NCBI GenBank assembly: GCA_032622095.1
Contig: CP136061.1
Span: 262,974,077 to 263,038,076, forward strand
Direction of reading: 5' to 3'
Length of the DNA: 64,000 nt
Origin: Siphonodentalium dalli
Taxonomy: Eukaryota > Mollusca > Scaphopoda > Gadilida > Siphonodentaliidae
Shown here: positions 1-13,400 of the stretch, in pieces
Numbering within the stretch: position 1 is the first letter of the stretch
Layout: each line of letters opens with the position of its first letter
Translations under genes and position numbers: made by a program
The notes under the pieces: generated by a model
What the model saw: the letters and a program-made list of their open reading frames with translations, nothing else
Database searches by the model: none
What the model was told of the DNA's origin: nothing

Positions 1-1917
1 ATCACCCCATGCATTCACATTTCTCCGTCCCGCGGCGATATTTTTACATAAAATGTTAGATTAACATCTTCTCGACATCATTGTAACATTTTATTGACCA
101 TAATCAAGATGAAAACATGTTTTTTTTCGCTGATGGTACGGAAGCGAAATTGCAGAACGGGATGGGACGGTATTAGATAGGATGGGACGGTATTAGAAAA
201 CGCAGAACAGCTAAGATAGACCCCTAAACTTGCTGTTTAGCAATAATACAGCATGTAGCAGCACCAAAATGGCTCTATATGGTCATCAGTGCAGCATTTT
301 ATTGGTGATTCCATTTTATTGACCATAATCAAGATGAAAACATGTTTTTTTTCGCTGATGGGACGGAAGCGAAATTGCAGAACGAAAATGTAAACACCAA
401 ATCACCCCATGCATTCACATTTCCCCGTCCCGCGGCGATATTTTTACATAAAATGTTAGATTAACATCTTCTCGACATCATTGCAACATTTTATTGACCA
501 TAATCAAGATGAAAACATGTTTTTTTTCGCTGATGGGACGGAAGCGAAATTGCAGAACGGGATGGGACGGTATTAGATAGGATGGGACGGTATTAGAAAA
601 CGCAGAACAGCTAAGATAGACCCCTAAACTTGCTGTTTAGCAATAATACAGCATGTAGCAGCACCAAAATGGCTCTATATGGTCATCAGTGCAGCATTTT
701 ATTGGTGATCCCATTTTATTGACCATAATCAAGATGAAAACATGTTTTTTTTCGCTGATGGGACGGAAGCGAAATTGCAGAACGAAAATGTAAACACCAA
801 ATCACCCCATGCATTCACATTTCCCCGTCCCTCGGCGATATTTTTACATAAAATGTTAGATTAATATCTTCTCGACATCATTGCAACATTTTATTGACCA
901 TAATCAAGATGAAAACATGTTTTTTTTTCGCTGATGGGACGGAAGCGAAATTGCAGAACGGGATGGGACGGTATTAGATAGGATGGGACGGTATTAGAAA
1001 ACGCAGAACAGCTAAGATAGACCCCTAAACTTGCTGTTTAGCAATAATACAGCATGTAGCAGCACCAAAATGGCTCTATATGGTCATCAGTGCAGCATTT
1101 TATTGGTGGTCCCATTTTATTGACCATAATCAAGATGAAAACATGTTTTTTTTCGCTGATGGGACGGAAGCGAAATTGCAGAACGAAAATGTAAACAAAC
1201 ACCAAATCACCCCATGCATTCACATTTCCCCGTCTCGCGGCGATATTTTTACATAAAATGTTAGATTAACATCTTCTCGACATCATTGTAACATTTTATT
1301 GACCATAATCAAGATGAAAACATGTTTTTTTTCGCTGATGGGACGGAAGCGAAATTGCAGAACGGGATGGGACGGTATTAGATAGGATGGGACGGTATTA
1401 GAAAACGCAGAACAGCTAAGATAGACCCCTAAACTTGCTGTTTAGCAATAATACAGCATGTAGCAGCACCAAAATGGCTCTATATGGTCATCAGTGCAGC
1501 ATTTTATTGGTGATCCCATTTTATTGACCATAATCAAGATGAAAACATGTTTTTTTTCGCTGATGGGACGGAAGCGAAATTGCAGAACGAAAATGTAAAC
1601 ACCAAATCACCCCATGCATTCACATTTCCCCGTCCCTCGGCGATATTTTTACATAAAATGTTAGATTAATATCTTCTCGACATCATTGTAACATTTTATT
1701 GACCATAATCAAGATGAAAACATGTTTTTTTTCGCTGATGGGACGGAAGCGAAATTGCAGAACGGGATGGGACGGTATTAGATAGGATGGGACGGTATTA
1801 GAAAACGCAGAACAGCTAAGATAGACCCCTAAACTTGCTGTTTAGCAATAATACAGCATGTAGCAGCACCAAAATGGCTCTATATGGTCATCAGTGCAGC
1901 ATTTTATTGGTGATCCC

Positions 1918-1989
1918 ATTTTATTGACCATAATCAAGATGAAAACATGTTTTTTTTCGCTGATGGGACGGAAGCGAAATTGCAGAACG
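1918..1989 (+). repeat. Shared ~72 bp box, first copy within the monomer
   Basis: The box runs from ATTTTATTGACC through a T8 tract and GATGGGACGG to TTGCAGAACG. It is nearly identical to the second copy at 2097-2169. The two copies divide every monomer into segments X and Y. This internal homology gives a register for unequal exchange by half a monomer, which explains the 175 or 179 bp extra segments seen in blocks C and D. Confidence 0.92.
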
Positions 1990-2057
1990 AAAATGTAAAC
2001 AAACACCAAATCACCCCATGCATTCACATTTCCCCGTCCCGCGGCGATATTTTTACA

Positions 2058-2102
2058 TAAAATGTTAGATTAACATATTCTCGACATCATTGTAACATTT
2101 TA
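2058..2102. repeat. 10 bp perfect inverted repeat inside segment X
   Basis: TAAAATGTTA at 2058-2067 and TAACATTTTA at 2093-2102 are exact reverse complements separated by 25 bases. The second arm overlaps the start of the shared box. Many monomers have GCAACATTTT in place of GTAACATTTT, which breaks the inner pair of the stem. The structure recurs in every segment X. Any role, such as a protein site or hairpin, is not shown by the sequence. Confidence 0.8.
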
Positions 2103-2169
2103 TTGACCATAATCAAGATGAAAACATGTTTTTGTTTCGCTGATGGGACGGAAGCGAAATTGCAGAACG
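2097..2169 (+). repeat. Shared ~72 bp box, second copy within the monomer
   Basis: This copy matches the first box except that the T tract reads GTTTTTGTTTC in this monomer class, making it one base longer. After this copy the sequence goes on to GGATGGGACGG (segment Y). After the first copy it goes on to AAAATGTAAAC (segment X). In the X-X-Y monomers of blocks C and D this copy is followed by AAAATGTAAAC instead. Confidence 0.92.
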
Positions 2170-2209
2170 GGATGGGACGGTATTAGATAGGATGGGACGG
2201 TATTAGAAA
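2170..2209 (+). repeat. 20 bp tandem duplication in segment Y
   Basis: Two adjacent 20-base units share GGATGGGACGGTATTAGA and differ only in their last two bases. They contain two of the four GATGGGACGG words per monomer; the other two lie in the two copies of the ~72 bp box. A variant GGATGGAACGG in the first unit (about 39778, 43983, 47389, 53958 and 61379) is a useful marker of higher-order repeat ancestry. Confidence 0.88.
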
Positions 2210-3614
2210 ACGCAGAACAGCTAAGATAGACCCCTAAACTTGCTGTTTAGCAATAATACAGCATGTAGCAGCACCAAAATGGCTCTATATGGTCATCAGT
2301 GCAGCATTTTATTGGTGGTCCCATTTTATTGACCATAATCAAGATGAAAACATGTTTTTTTTCGCTGATGGGACGGAAGCGAAATTGCAGAACGAAAATG
2401 TAAACAAACACCAAATCACCCCATGCATTCACATTTCCCCGTCTCGCGGCGATATTTTTACATAAAATGTTAGATTAACATCTTCTCGACATCATTGTAA
2501 CATTTTATTGACCATAATCAAGATGAAAACATGTTTTTTTTCGCTGATGGGACGGAAGCGAAATTGCAGAACGGGATGGGACGGTATTAGATAGGATGGG
2601 ACGGTATTAGAAAACGCAGAACAGCTAAGATAGACCCCTAAACTTTCTGTTTAGCAATAATACAGCATGTAGCAGCACCAAAATGGCTCTATATGGTCAT
2701 CAGTGCAGCATTTTATTGGTGATCCCATTTTATTGACCATAATCAAGATGAAAACATGTTTTTTTTCGCTGATGGGACGGAAGCGAAATTGCAGAACGAA
2801 AATGTAAACACCAAATCACCCCATGCATTCACATTTCCCCGTCCCGCGGCGATATTTTTACATAAAATGTTAGATTAATATCTTCTCGACATCATTGCAA
2901 CATTTTATTGACCATAATCAAGATGAAAACATGTTTTTTTTCGCTGATGGGACGGAAGCGAAATTGCAGAACGGGATGGGACGGTATTAGATAGGATGGG
3001 ACGGTATTAGAAAACGCAGAACAGCTAAGATAGACCCCTAAACTTGCTGTTTAGCAATAATACAGCATGTAGCAGCACCAAAATGGCTCTATATGGTCAT
3101 CAGTGCAGCATTTTATTGGTGATCCCATTTTATTGACCATAATCAAGATGAAAACATGTTTTTTTTCGCTGATGGGACGGAAGCGAAATTGCAGAACGAA
3201 AATGTAAACACCAAATCACCCCATGCATTCACATTTCCCCGTCCCGCGGCGATATTTTTACATAAAATGTTAGATTAACATCTTCTCGACATCATTGTAA
3301 CATTTTATTGACCATAATCAAGATGAAAACATGTTTTTTTTCGCTGATGGGACGGAAGCGAAATTGCAGAACGGGATGGGACGGTATTAGATAGGATGGG
3401 ACGGTATTAGAAAACGCAGAACAGCTAAGATAGACCCCTAAACTTGCTGTTTAGCAATAATACAGCATGTAGCAGCACCAAAATGGCTCTATATGGTCAT
3501 CAGTGCAGCATTTTATTGGTGATCCCATTTTATTGACCATAATCAAGATGAAAACATGTTTTTTTTCGCTGATGGGACGGAAGCGAAATTGCAGAACGAA
3601 AATGTAAACACCAA

Positions 3615-6600
3615 ATCACCCCATGCATTCACATTTCTCCGTCCCGCGGCGATATTTTTACATAAAATGTTAGATTAACATCTTCTCGACATCATTGTAA
3701 CATTTTATTGACCATAATCAAGATGAAAACATGTTTTTTTTCGCTGATGGTACGGAAGCGAAATTGCAGAACGGGATGGGACGGTATTAGATAGGATGGG
3801 ACGGTATTAGAAAACGCAGAACAGCTAAGATAGACCCCTAAACTTGCTGTTTAGCAATAATACAGCATGTAGCAGCACCAAAATGGCTCTATATGGTCAT
3901 CAGTGCAGCATTTTATTGGTGATTCCATTTTATTGACCATAATCAAGATGAAAACATGTTTTTTTTCGCTGATGGGACGGAAGCGAAATTGCAGAACGAA
4001 AATGTAAACACCAAATCACCCCATGCATTCACATTTCCCCGTCCCGCGGCGATATTTTTACATAAAATGTTAGATTAACATCTTCTCGACATCATTGCAA
4101 CATTTTATTGACCATAATCAAGATGAAAACATGTTTTTTTTCGCTGATGGGACGGAAGCGAAATTGCAGAACGGGATGGGACGGTATTAGATAGGATGGG
4201 ACGGTATTAGAAAACGCAGAACAGCTAAGATAGACCCCTAAACTTGCTGTTTAGCAATAATACAGCATGTAGCAGCACCAAAATGGCTCTATATGGTCAT
4301 CAGTGCAGCATTTTATTGGTGGTCCCATTTTATTGACCATAATCAAGATGAAAACATGTTTTTTTTCGCTGATGGGACGGAAGCGAAATTGCAGAACGAA
4401 AATGTAAACAAACACCAAATCACCCCATGCATTCACATTTCCCCGTCTCGCGGCGATATTTTTACATAAAATGTTAGATTAACATCTTCTCGACATCATT
4501 GTAACATTTTATTGACCATAATCAAGATGAAAACATGTTTTTTTTCGCTGATGGGACGGAAGCGAAATTGCAGAACGGGATGGGACGGTATTAGATAGGA
4601 TGGGACGGTATTAGAAAACGCAGAACAGCTAAGATAGACCCCTAAACTTGCTGTTTAGCAATAATACAGCATGTAGCAGCACCAAAATGGCTCTATATGG
4701 TCATCAGTGCAGCATTTTATTGGTGATCCCATTTTATTGACCATAATCAAGATGAAAACATGTTTTTTTTCGCTGATGGGACGGAAGCGAAATTGCAGAA
4801 CGAAAATGTAAACACCAAATCACCCCATGCATTCACATTTCCCCGTCCCTCGGCGATATTTTTACATAAAATGTTAGATTAATATCTTCTCGACATCATT
4901 GTAACATTTTATTGACCATAATCAAGATGAAAACATGTTTTTTTTCGCTGATGGGACGGAAGCGAAATTGCAGAACGGGATGGGACGGTATTAGATAGGA
5001 TGGGACGGTATTAGAAAACGCAGAACAGCTAAGATAGACCCCTAAACTTGCTGTTTAGCAATAATACAGCATGTAGCAGCACCAAAATGGCTCTATATGG
5101 TCATCAGTGCAGCATTTTATTGGTGATCCCATTTTATTGACCATAATCAAGATGAAAACATGTTTTTTTTCGCTGATGGGACGGAAGCGAAATTGCAGAA
5201 CGAAAATGTAAACAAACACCAAATCACCCCATGCATTCACATTTCCCCGTCCCGCGGCGATATTTTTACATAAAATGTTAGATTAACATATTCTCGACAT
5301 CATTGTAACATTTTATTGACCATAATCAAGATGAAAACATGTTTTTGTTTCGCTGATGGGACGGAAGCGAAATTGCAGAACGGGATGGGACGGTATTAGA
5401 TAGGATGGGACGGTATTAGAAAACGCAGAACAGCTAAGATAGACCCCTAAACTTGCTGTTTAGCAATAATACAGCATGTAGCAGCACCAAAATGGCTCTA
5501 TATGGTCATCAGTGCAGCATTTTATTGGTGGTCCCATTTTATTGACCATAATCAAGATGAAAACATGTTTTTTTTCGCTGATGGGACGGAAGCGAAATTG
5601 CAGAACGAAAATGTAAACAAACACCAAATCACCCCATGCATTCACATTTCCCCGTCTCGCGGCGATATTTTTACATAAAATGTTAGATTAACATCTTCTC
5701 GACATCATTGTAACATTTTATTGACCATAATCAAGATGAAAACATGTTTTTTTTCGCTGATGGGACGGAAGCGAAATTGCAGAACGGGATGGGACGGTAT
5801 TAGATAGGATGGGACGGTATTAGAAAACGCAGAACAGCTAAGATAGACCCCTAAACTTTCTGTTTAGCAATAATACAGCATGTAGCAGCACCAAAATGGC
5901 TCTATATGGTCATCAGTGCAGCATTTTATTGGTGATCCCATTTTATTGACCATAATCAAGATGAAAACATGTTTTTTTTCGCTGATGGGACGGAAGCGAA
6001 ATTGCAGAACGAAAATGTAAACACCAAATCACCCCATGCATTCACATTTCCCCGTCCCGCGGCGATATTTTTACATAAAATGTTAGATTAATATCTTCTC
6101 GACATCATTGCAACATTTTATTGACCATAATCAAGATGAAAACATGTTTTTTTTCGCTGATGGGACGGAAGCGAAATTGCAGAACGGGATGGGACGGTAT
6201 TAGATAGGATGGGACGGTATTAGAAAACGCAGAACAGCTAAGATAGACCCCTAAACTTGCTGTTTAGCAATAATACAGCATGTAGCAGCACCAAAATGGC
6301 TCTATATGGTCATCAGTGCAGCATTTTATTGGTGATCCCATTTTATTGACCATAATCAAGATGAAAACATGTTTTTTTTCGCTGATGGGACGGAAGCGAA
6401 TGCAGAACGAAAATGTAAACACCAAATCACCCCATGCATTCACATTTCCCCGTCCCGCGGCGATATTTTTAACATAAATGTTAGATTAACATCTTCTCGA
6501 CATCATTGTAACATTTTATTGACCATAATCAAGAGGAAAACATGTTTTTTTTCGCTGATGGGACGGAAGCGAAATTGCAGAACGGGATGGGACGGTATTA

Positions 6601-6826
6601 GATAGGATGGGACGGTATTAGAAAACGCAGAACAGCTAAGATAGACCCCTAAACTTGCTGTTTAGCAATAATACAGCATGTTAGCAGCACCAAAATGGCT
6701 CTATATGGTCATCAGTGCAGCATTTTAATGGTGATCCCATTTTATTGACCATAATCAAGATGAAAACATGTTTTTTTTCGCTGATGGGACGGAAGCGAAA
6801 TTGCAGAACGAAAATGTAAACACCAA
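3615..6826 (+). repeat. Higher-order repeat unit A2, eight monomers
   Basis: This unit repeats the variant order of unit A1 but lacks its third monomer, the CCCTCGGC type at about 801-1200. The GTCTCGCGG type therefore follows the second monomer directly. Equivalent positions lie 3213 bp apart, for example 1038 and 4251, 1842 and 5055, 2247 and 5460. The loss of exactly one monomer is what unequal crossing-over in a tandem array produces. The last monomer (6396 onward) falls in the indel-rich patch. Confidence 0.87.
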
Positions 6827-8012
6827 ATCACCCCATGCATTCACATTTCTCCGTCCCGCGGCGATATTTTTACATAAAATGTTAGATTAACATCTTCTCG
6901 ACATCATTGTAACATTTTATTGACCATAATCAAGATGAAAACATGTTTTTTTTCGCTGATGGTACGGAAGCGAAATTGCAGAACGGGATGGGACGGTATT
7001 AGATAGGATGGGACGGTATTAGAAAACGCAGAACAGCTAAGATAGACCCCTAAACTTGCTGTTTAGCAATAATACAGCATGTAGCAGCCACCAAAATCTC
7101 TATATGGTCATCAGTGCAGCATTTTATTGGTGATTCCATTTTATTGACCATAATCAAGATGAAAACATGTTTTTTTTCGCTGATGGGACGGAAGCGAAAT
7201 TGCAGAACGAAAATGTAAACACCAAATCACCCCATGCATTCACATTTCCCCGTCCCCGCGGCGATATTTTTACATAAAATGTTAGATTAACATCTTCTCG
7301 ACATCATTGCAACAACATTTTATTGACCATAATCAAGATGAAAACATGTTTTTTTTTCGCTGATGGGACGAAGCGAAATTGCAGAACGGGATGGGACGGT
7401 ATTAGATAGGATGGGACGGTATTAGAAAACGCAGAACAGCTAAGATAGACCCCTAAACTTGCTGTTTAGCAATAATACAGCATGTAGCAGCACCAAAATG
7501 GCTCTATATGGTCATCAGTGCAGCATTTTATTGGTGATCCCATTTTATTGACCATAATCAAGATGAAAACATGTTTTTTTTTCGCTGATGGGACGGAAGC
7601 GAAATTGCAGAACGAAAATGTAAACACCAAATCACCCCATGCATTCACATTTCCCCGTCCCTCGGCGATATTTTTTACATAAAATGTTAGATTAATATCT
7701 TCTCGACATCATTGCAAACATTTTATTGACCATAAATCAAGATGAAAACATGTTTTTTTTTCGCTGATGGGACGGAAGCGAAATTGCAGAACGGGATGGG
7801 ACGGTATTAGATAGGAATGGGACGGTATTAGAAAACGCAGAACAGCTAAGATAGACCCCTAAACTTGCTGTTTAGCAATAATACAGCATGTAGCAGCACC
7901 AAAATGGCTCTATATGGTCATCAGTGCAGCATTTTATTGGTGGTCCCATTTTATTGACCATAATCAAGATGAAAACATGTTTTTTTTCGCTGATGGGACG
8001 GAAGCGAACGAA
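6396..8012. other. Patch of clustered indels, likely low-quality consensus
   Basis: Within about 1.6 kb I see many small indels absent from equivalent monomers elsewhere. Examples are GCGAATGCAG near 6398, TTTTTAACATAAATG near 6470, GTTAGCAGC near 6681, GCAGCCACCAAAATCTC near 7087, GTCCCCGCGG near 7254, CAACAACATT near 7311, GGGACGAAGCG near 7368, GCAAACATT near 7716, CATAAATCAAG near 7733, AGGAATGGG near 7815 and GAAGCGAACGAAAATG near 8003. Most are one- or two-base changes, often in or beside short runs. Elsewhere differences between monomers are mainly recurrent substitutions. A stretch assembled from few or noisy reads fits best, and real decay in this one interval is the alternative. A spurious 78-codon frame at 6369-6605 results from these changes. 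Confidence 0.75.
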
Positions 8013-10444
8013 AATGTAAACACCAAATCACCCCATGCATTCACATTTCCCCGTCCCGCGGCGATATTTTTACATAAAATGTTAGATTAACATCTTCTCG
8101 ACATCATTGTAACATTTTATTGACCATAATCAAGATGAAAACATGTTTTTTTTCGCTGATGGGACGGAAGCGAAATTGCAGAACGGGATGGGACGGTATT
8201 AGATAGGATGGGACGGTATTAGAAAACGCAGAACAGCTAAGATAGACCCCTAAACTTGCTGTTTAGCAATAATACAGCATGTAGCAGCACCAAAATGGCT
8301 CTATATGGTCATCAGTGCAGCATTTTATTGGTGGTCCCATTTTATTGACCATAATCAAGATGAAAACATGTTTTTTTTCGCTGATGGGATGGAAGCGAAA
8401 TTGCAGAACGAAAATGTAAACAAACACCAAATCACCCCATACATTCACATTTCCCCGTCCCGCGGCGATATTTTTACATAAAATGTTAGATTAACATCTT
8501 CTCGACATCATTGTAACATTTTATTGACCATAATCAAGATGAAAACATGTTTTTTTTCGCTGATGGGACGGAAGCGAAATTGCAGAACGGGATGGGACGG
8601 TATTAGATAGGATGGGACGGTATTAGAAAACGCAGAACAGCTAAGATAGACCCCTAAACTTGCTGTTTAGCAATAATACAGCATGTAGCAGCACCAAAAT
8701 GGCTCTATATGGTCATCAGTGCAGCATTTTATTGGTGATCCCATTTTATTGACCATAATCAAGATGAAAACATGTTTTTTTTCGCTGATGGGACGGAAGC
8801 GAAATTGCAGAACGAAAATGTAAACAAACACCAAATCACCCCATGCATTCACATTTCACCATCCCGAGGCGATATTTTTACATAAAATGTTAGATTAATA
8901 TCTTCTCGACATCATTGTAACATTTTATTGACCATAATCAAGATGAAAACATGTTTTTTTTTCGCTGATGGGACGGAAGCGAAATTGCAGAACGGGATGG
9001 GACGGTATTAGATAGGATGGGACGGTATTAGAAAACGCAGAACAGCTAAGATAGACCCCTAAACTTGCTGTTTAGCAATAATACAGCATGTAGCAGCACC
9101 AAAATGGCTCTATATGGTCATCAGTGCAGCATTTTATTGGTGATCCCATTTTATTGACCATAATCAAGATGAAAACATGTTTTTTTTCGCTGATGGGACG
9201 GAAGCGAAATTGCAGAACGAAAATGTAAACAAACACCAAATCACCCCATGCATTCACATTTCCCCGTCCCGCGGCGATATTTTTACATAAAATGTTAGAT
9301 TAACATATTCTCGACATCATTGTAACATTTTATTGACCATAATCAAGATGAAAACATGTTTTTGTTTCGCTGATGGGACGGAAGCGAAATTGCAGAACGG
9401 GATGGGACGGTATTAGATAGGATGGGACGGTATTAGAAAACGCAGAACAGCTAAGATAGACCCCTAAACTTGCTGTTTAGCAATAATACAGCATGTAGCA
9501 GCACCAAAATGGCTCTATATGGTCATCAGTGCAGCATTTTATTGGTGGTCCCATTTTATTGACCATAATCAAGATGAAAACATGTTTTTTTTCGCTGATG
9601 GGACGGAAGCGAAATTGCAGAACGAAAATGTAAACAAACACCAAATCACCCCATGCATTCACATTTCCCCGTCTCGCGGCGATATTTTTACATAAAATGT
9701 TAGATTAACATCTTCTCGACATCATTGTAACATTTTATTGACCATAATCAAGATGAAAACATGTTTTTTTTCGCTGATGGGACGGAAGCGAAATTGCAGA
9801 ACGGGATGGGACGGTATTAGATAGGATGGGACGGTATTAGAAAACGCAGAACAGCTAAGATAGACCCCTAAACTTGCTGTTTAGCAATAATACAGCATGT
9901 AGCAGCACCAAAATGGCTCTATATGGTCATCAGTGCAGCATTTTATTGGTGATCCCATTTTATTGACCATAATCAAGATGAAAACATGTTTTTTTTCGCT
10001 GATGGGACGGAAGCGAAATTGCAGAACGAAAATGTAAACACCAAATCACCCCATGCATTCACATTTCCCCGTCCCGCGGCGATATTTTTACATAAAATGT
10101 TAGATTAATATCTTCTCGACATCATTGCAACATTTTATTGACCATAATCAAGATGAAAACATGTTTTTTTTCGCTGATGGGACGGAAGCGAAATTGCAGA
10201 ACGGGATGGGACGGTATTAGATAGGATGGGACGGTATTAGAAAACGCAGAACAGCTAAGATAGACCCCTAAACTTGCTGTTTAGCAATAATACAGCATGT
10301 AGCAGCACCAAAATGGCTCTATATGGTCATCAGTGCAGCATTTTATTGGTGATCCCATTTTATTGACCATAATCAAGATGAAAACATGTTTTTTTTCGCT
10401 GATGGGACGGAAGCGAAATTGCAGAACGAAAATGTAAACACCAA
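6827..10444 (+). repeat. Higher-order repeat unit A3, nine monomers
   Basis: The unit starts with the same TTCTCC, GATGGTACGG and GATTCC monomer as A1 and A2 and continues with the plain and CCCTCGGC types. It then differs from A1 by a plain type, a CATACATTC type that follows GATGGGATGG, and a CACCATCCCGAGG type, before rejoining the ACATATTC, GTCTCGCGG and AATATC types. Its second half is mirrored about 3619 bp later, for example 8263 and 11882, 8667 and 12286, 9477 and 13095. The stretch up to about 8012 carries extra indels that look technical. Confidence 0.83.
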
Positions 10445-13400
10445 ATCACCCCATGCATTCACATTTCCCCGTCCCGCGGCGATATTTTTACATAAAATGT
10501 TAGATTAACATCTTCTCGACATCATTGTAACATTTTATTGACCATAATCAAGATGAAAACATGTTTTTTTTCGCTGATGGTACGGAAGCGAAATTGCAGA
10601 ACGGGATGGGACGGTATTAGATAGGATGGGACGGTATTAGAAAACGCAGAACAGCTAAGATAGACCCCTAAACTTGCTGTTTAGCAATAATACAGCATGT
10701 AGCAGCACCAAAATGGCTCTATATGGTCATCAGTGCAGCATTTTATTGGTGATTCCATTTTATTGACCATAATCAAGATGAAAACATGTTTTTTTTCGCT
10801 GATGGGACGGAAGCGAAATTGCAGAACGAAAATGTAAACACCAAATCACCCCATGCATTCACATTTCCCCGTCCCGCGGCGATATTTTTACATAAAATGT
10901 TAGATTAACATCTTCTCGACATCATTGCAACATTTTATTGACCATAATCAAGATGAAAACATGTTTTTTTTCGCTGATGGGACGGAAGCGAAATTGCAGA
11001 ACGGGATGGGACGGTATTAGATAGGATGGGACGGTATTAGAAAACGCAGAACAGCTAAGATAGACCCCTAAACTTGCTGTTTAGCAATAATACAGCATGT
11101 AGCAGCACCAAAATGGCTCTATATGGTCATCAGTGCAGCATTTTATTGGTGATCCCATTTTATTGACCATAATCAAGATGAAAACATGTTTTTTTTCGCT
11201 GATGGGACGGAAGCGAAATTGCAGAACGAAAATGTAAACACCAAATCACCCCATGCATTCACATTTCCCCGTCCCTCGGCGATATTTTTACATAAAATGT
11301 TAGATTAATATCTTCTCGACATCATTGCAACATTTTATTGACCATAATCAAGATGAAAACATGTTTTTTTTTCGCTGATGGGACGGAAGCGAAATTGCAG
11401 AACGGGATGGGACGGTATTAGATAGGATGGGACGGTATTAGAAAACGCAGAACAGCTAAGATAGACCCCTAAACTTGCTGTTTAGCAATAATACAGCATG
11501 TAGCAGCACCAAAATGGCTCTATATGGTCATCGGTGCAGCATTTTATTGGTGATCCCATTTTATTGACCATATTCAAGATGAAAACATGTTTTTTTTCGC
11601 TGATGGGACGGAAGCGAAATTGCAGAACGAAAATGTAAACACCAAATCACCCCATGCATTCACATTTCCCCGTCCCGCGGCGATATTTTTACATAAAATG
11701 TTAGATTAACATCTTCTCGACATCATTGTAACATTTTATTGACCATAATCAAGATGAAAACATGTTTTTTTTCGCTGATGGGACGGAAGCGAAATTGCAG
11801 AACGGGATGGGACGGTATTAGATAGGATGGGACGGTATTAGAAAACGCAGAACAGCTAAGATAGACCCCTAAACTTGCTGTTTAGCAATAATACAGCATG
11901 TAGCAGCACCAAAATGGCTCTATATGGTCATCAGTGCAGCATTTTATTGGTGGTCCCATTTTATTGACCATAATCAAGATGAAAACATGTTTTTTTTCGC
12001 TGATGGGATGGAAGCGAAATTGCAGAACGAAAATGTAAACAAACACCAAATCACCCCATACATTCACATTTCCCCGTCCCGCGGCGATATTTTTACATAA
12101 AATGTTAGATTAACATCTTCTCGACATCATTGTAACATTTTATTGACCATAATCAAGATGAAAACATGTTTTTTTTCGCTGATGGGACGGAAGCGAAATT
12201 GCAGAACGGGATGGGACGGTATTAGATAGGATGGGACGGTATTAGAAAACGCAGAACAGCTAAGATAGACCCCTAAACTTGCTGTTTAGCAATAATACAG
12301 CATGTAGCAGCACCAAAATGGCTCTATATGGTCATCAGTGCAGCATTTTATTGGTGATCCCATTTTATTGACCATAATCAAGATGAAAACATGTTTTTTT
12401 TCGCTGATGGGACGGAAGCGAAATTGCAGAACGAAAATGTAAACAAACACCAAATCACCCCATGCATTCACATTTCACCATCCCGCGGCGATATTTTTAC
12501 ATAAAATGTTAGATTAATATCTTCTCGACATCATTGTAACATTTTATTGACCATAATCAAGATGAAAACATGTTTTTTTTCGCTGATGGGACGGAAGCGA
12601 AATTGCAGAACGGGATGGGACGGTATTAGATAGGATGGGACGGTATTAGAAAACGCAGAACAGCTAAGATAGACCCCTAAACTTGCTGTTTAGCAATAAT
12701 ACAGCATGTAGCAGCACCAAAATGGCTCTATATGGTCATCAGTGCAGCATTTTATTGGTGATCCCATTTTATTGACCATAATCAAGATGAAAACATGTTT
12801 TTTTTCGCTGATGGGACGGAAGCGAAATTGCAGAACGAAAATGTAAACAAACACCAAATCACCCCATGCATTCACATTTCCCCGTCCCGCGGCGATATTT
12901 TTACATAAAATGTTAGATTAACATATTCTCGACATCATTGTAACATTTTATTGACCATAATCAAGATGAAAACATGTTTTTGTTTCGCTGATGGGACGGA
13001 AGCGAAATTGCAGAACGGGATGGGACGGTATTAGATAGGATGGGACGGTATTAGAAAACGCAGAACAGCTAAGATAGACCCCTAAACTTGCTGTTTAGCA
13101 ATAATACAGCATGTAGCAGCACCAAAATGGCTCTATATGGTCATCAGTGCAGCATTTTATTGGTGGTCCCATTTTATTGACCATAATCAAGATGAAAACA
13201 TGTTTTTTTTCGCTGATGGGACGGAAGCGAAATTGCAGAACGAAAATGTAAACAAACACCAAATCACCCCATGCATTCACATTTCCCCGTCTCGCGGCGA
13301 TATTTTTACATAAAATGTTAGATTAACATCTTCTCGACATCATTGTAACATTTTATTGACCATAATCAAGATGAAAACATGTTTTTTTTCGCTGATGGGA

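Larger units (their letters stand above)
1842..2246 (+). repeat. Reference satellite monomer, 405 bp long form
   Basis: I use this copy to describe the monomer. From 1842 it holds the end of segment Y, the first ~72 bp box (1918-1989), the X-specific part (1990-2096) with the long AAACAAACACC form and a CpG-rich CCCGCGGCG core, the second box (2097-2169), a 20 bp tandem duplication (2170-2209), and the start of the next Y segment. The 10-base word GATGGGACGG occurs four times per monomer. The short 401 bp form lacks four bases in the AAACAAACACC stretch. An open frame of 61 codons on the minus strand is present only in long copies with eight T and is not a gene. Confidence 0.93.
1..3614 (+). 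repeat. Higher-order repeat unit A1, nine monomers
   Basis: Nine monomers can be told apart by fixed variants. In order these are TTCTCCGTCC with GATGGTACGG and GATTCC, a plain type with GCAAC, a CCCTCGGC type with nine T, GTCTCGCGG, CCCTCGGC, an ACATATTC type with GTTTTTGTTTC, GTCTCGCGG, a plain AATATC type, and a plain type. The series restarts at 3615 with the TTCTCC type. The window begins inside the array, so the true unit boundary is arbitrary. Confidence 0.88.

Noticed and set aside
1038-1223. A 61-codon minus-strand open frame recurring in a large share of the monomers, looking like a conserved small protein family
   Set aside because: It exists because the monomers are near identical. 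The frame is lost in all 401 bp copies (4 bp shorter) and shifted in copies with nine T. It crosses the shared box and the poly-A/T tract, and shows no start context or codon signature. It is a by-product of the satellite.
6369-6605. 78-codon plus-strand open frame
   Set aside because: It arises from indels within the low-quality patch and has no counterpart in equivalent monomers.
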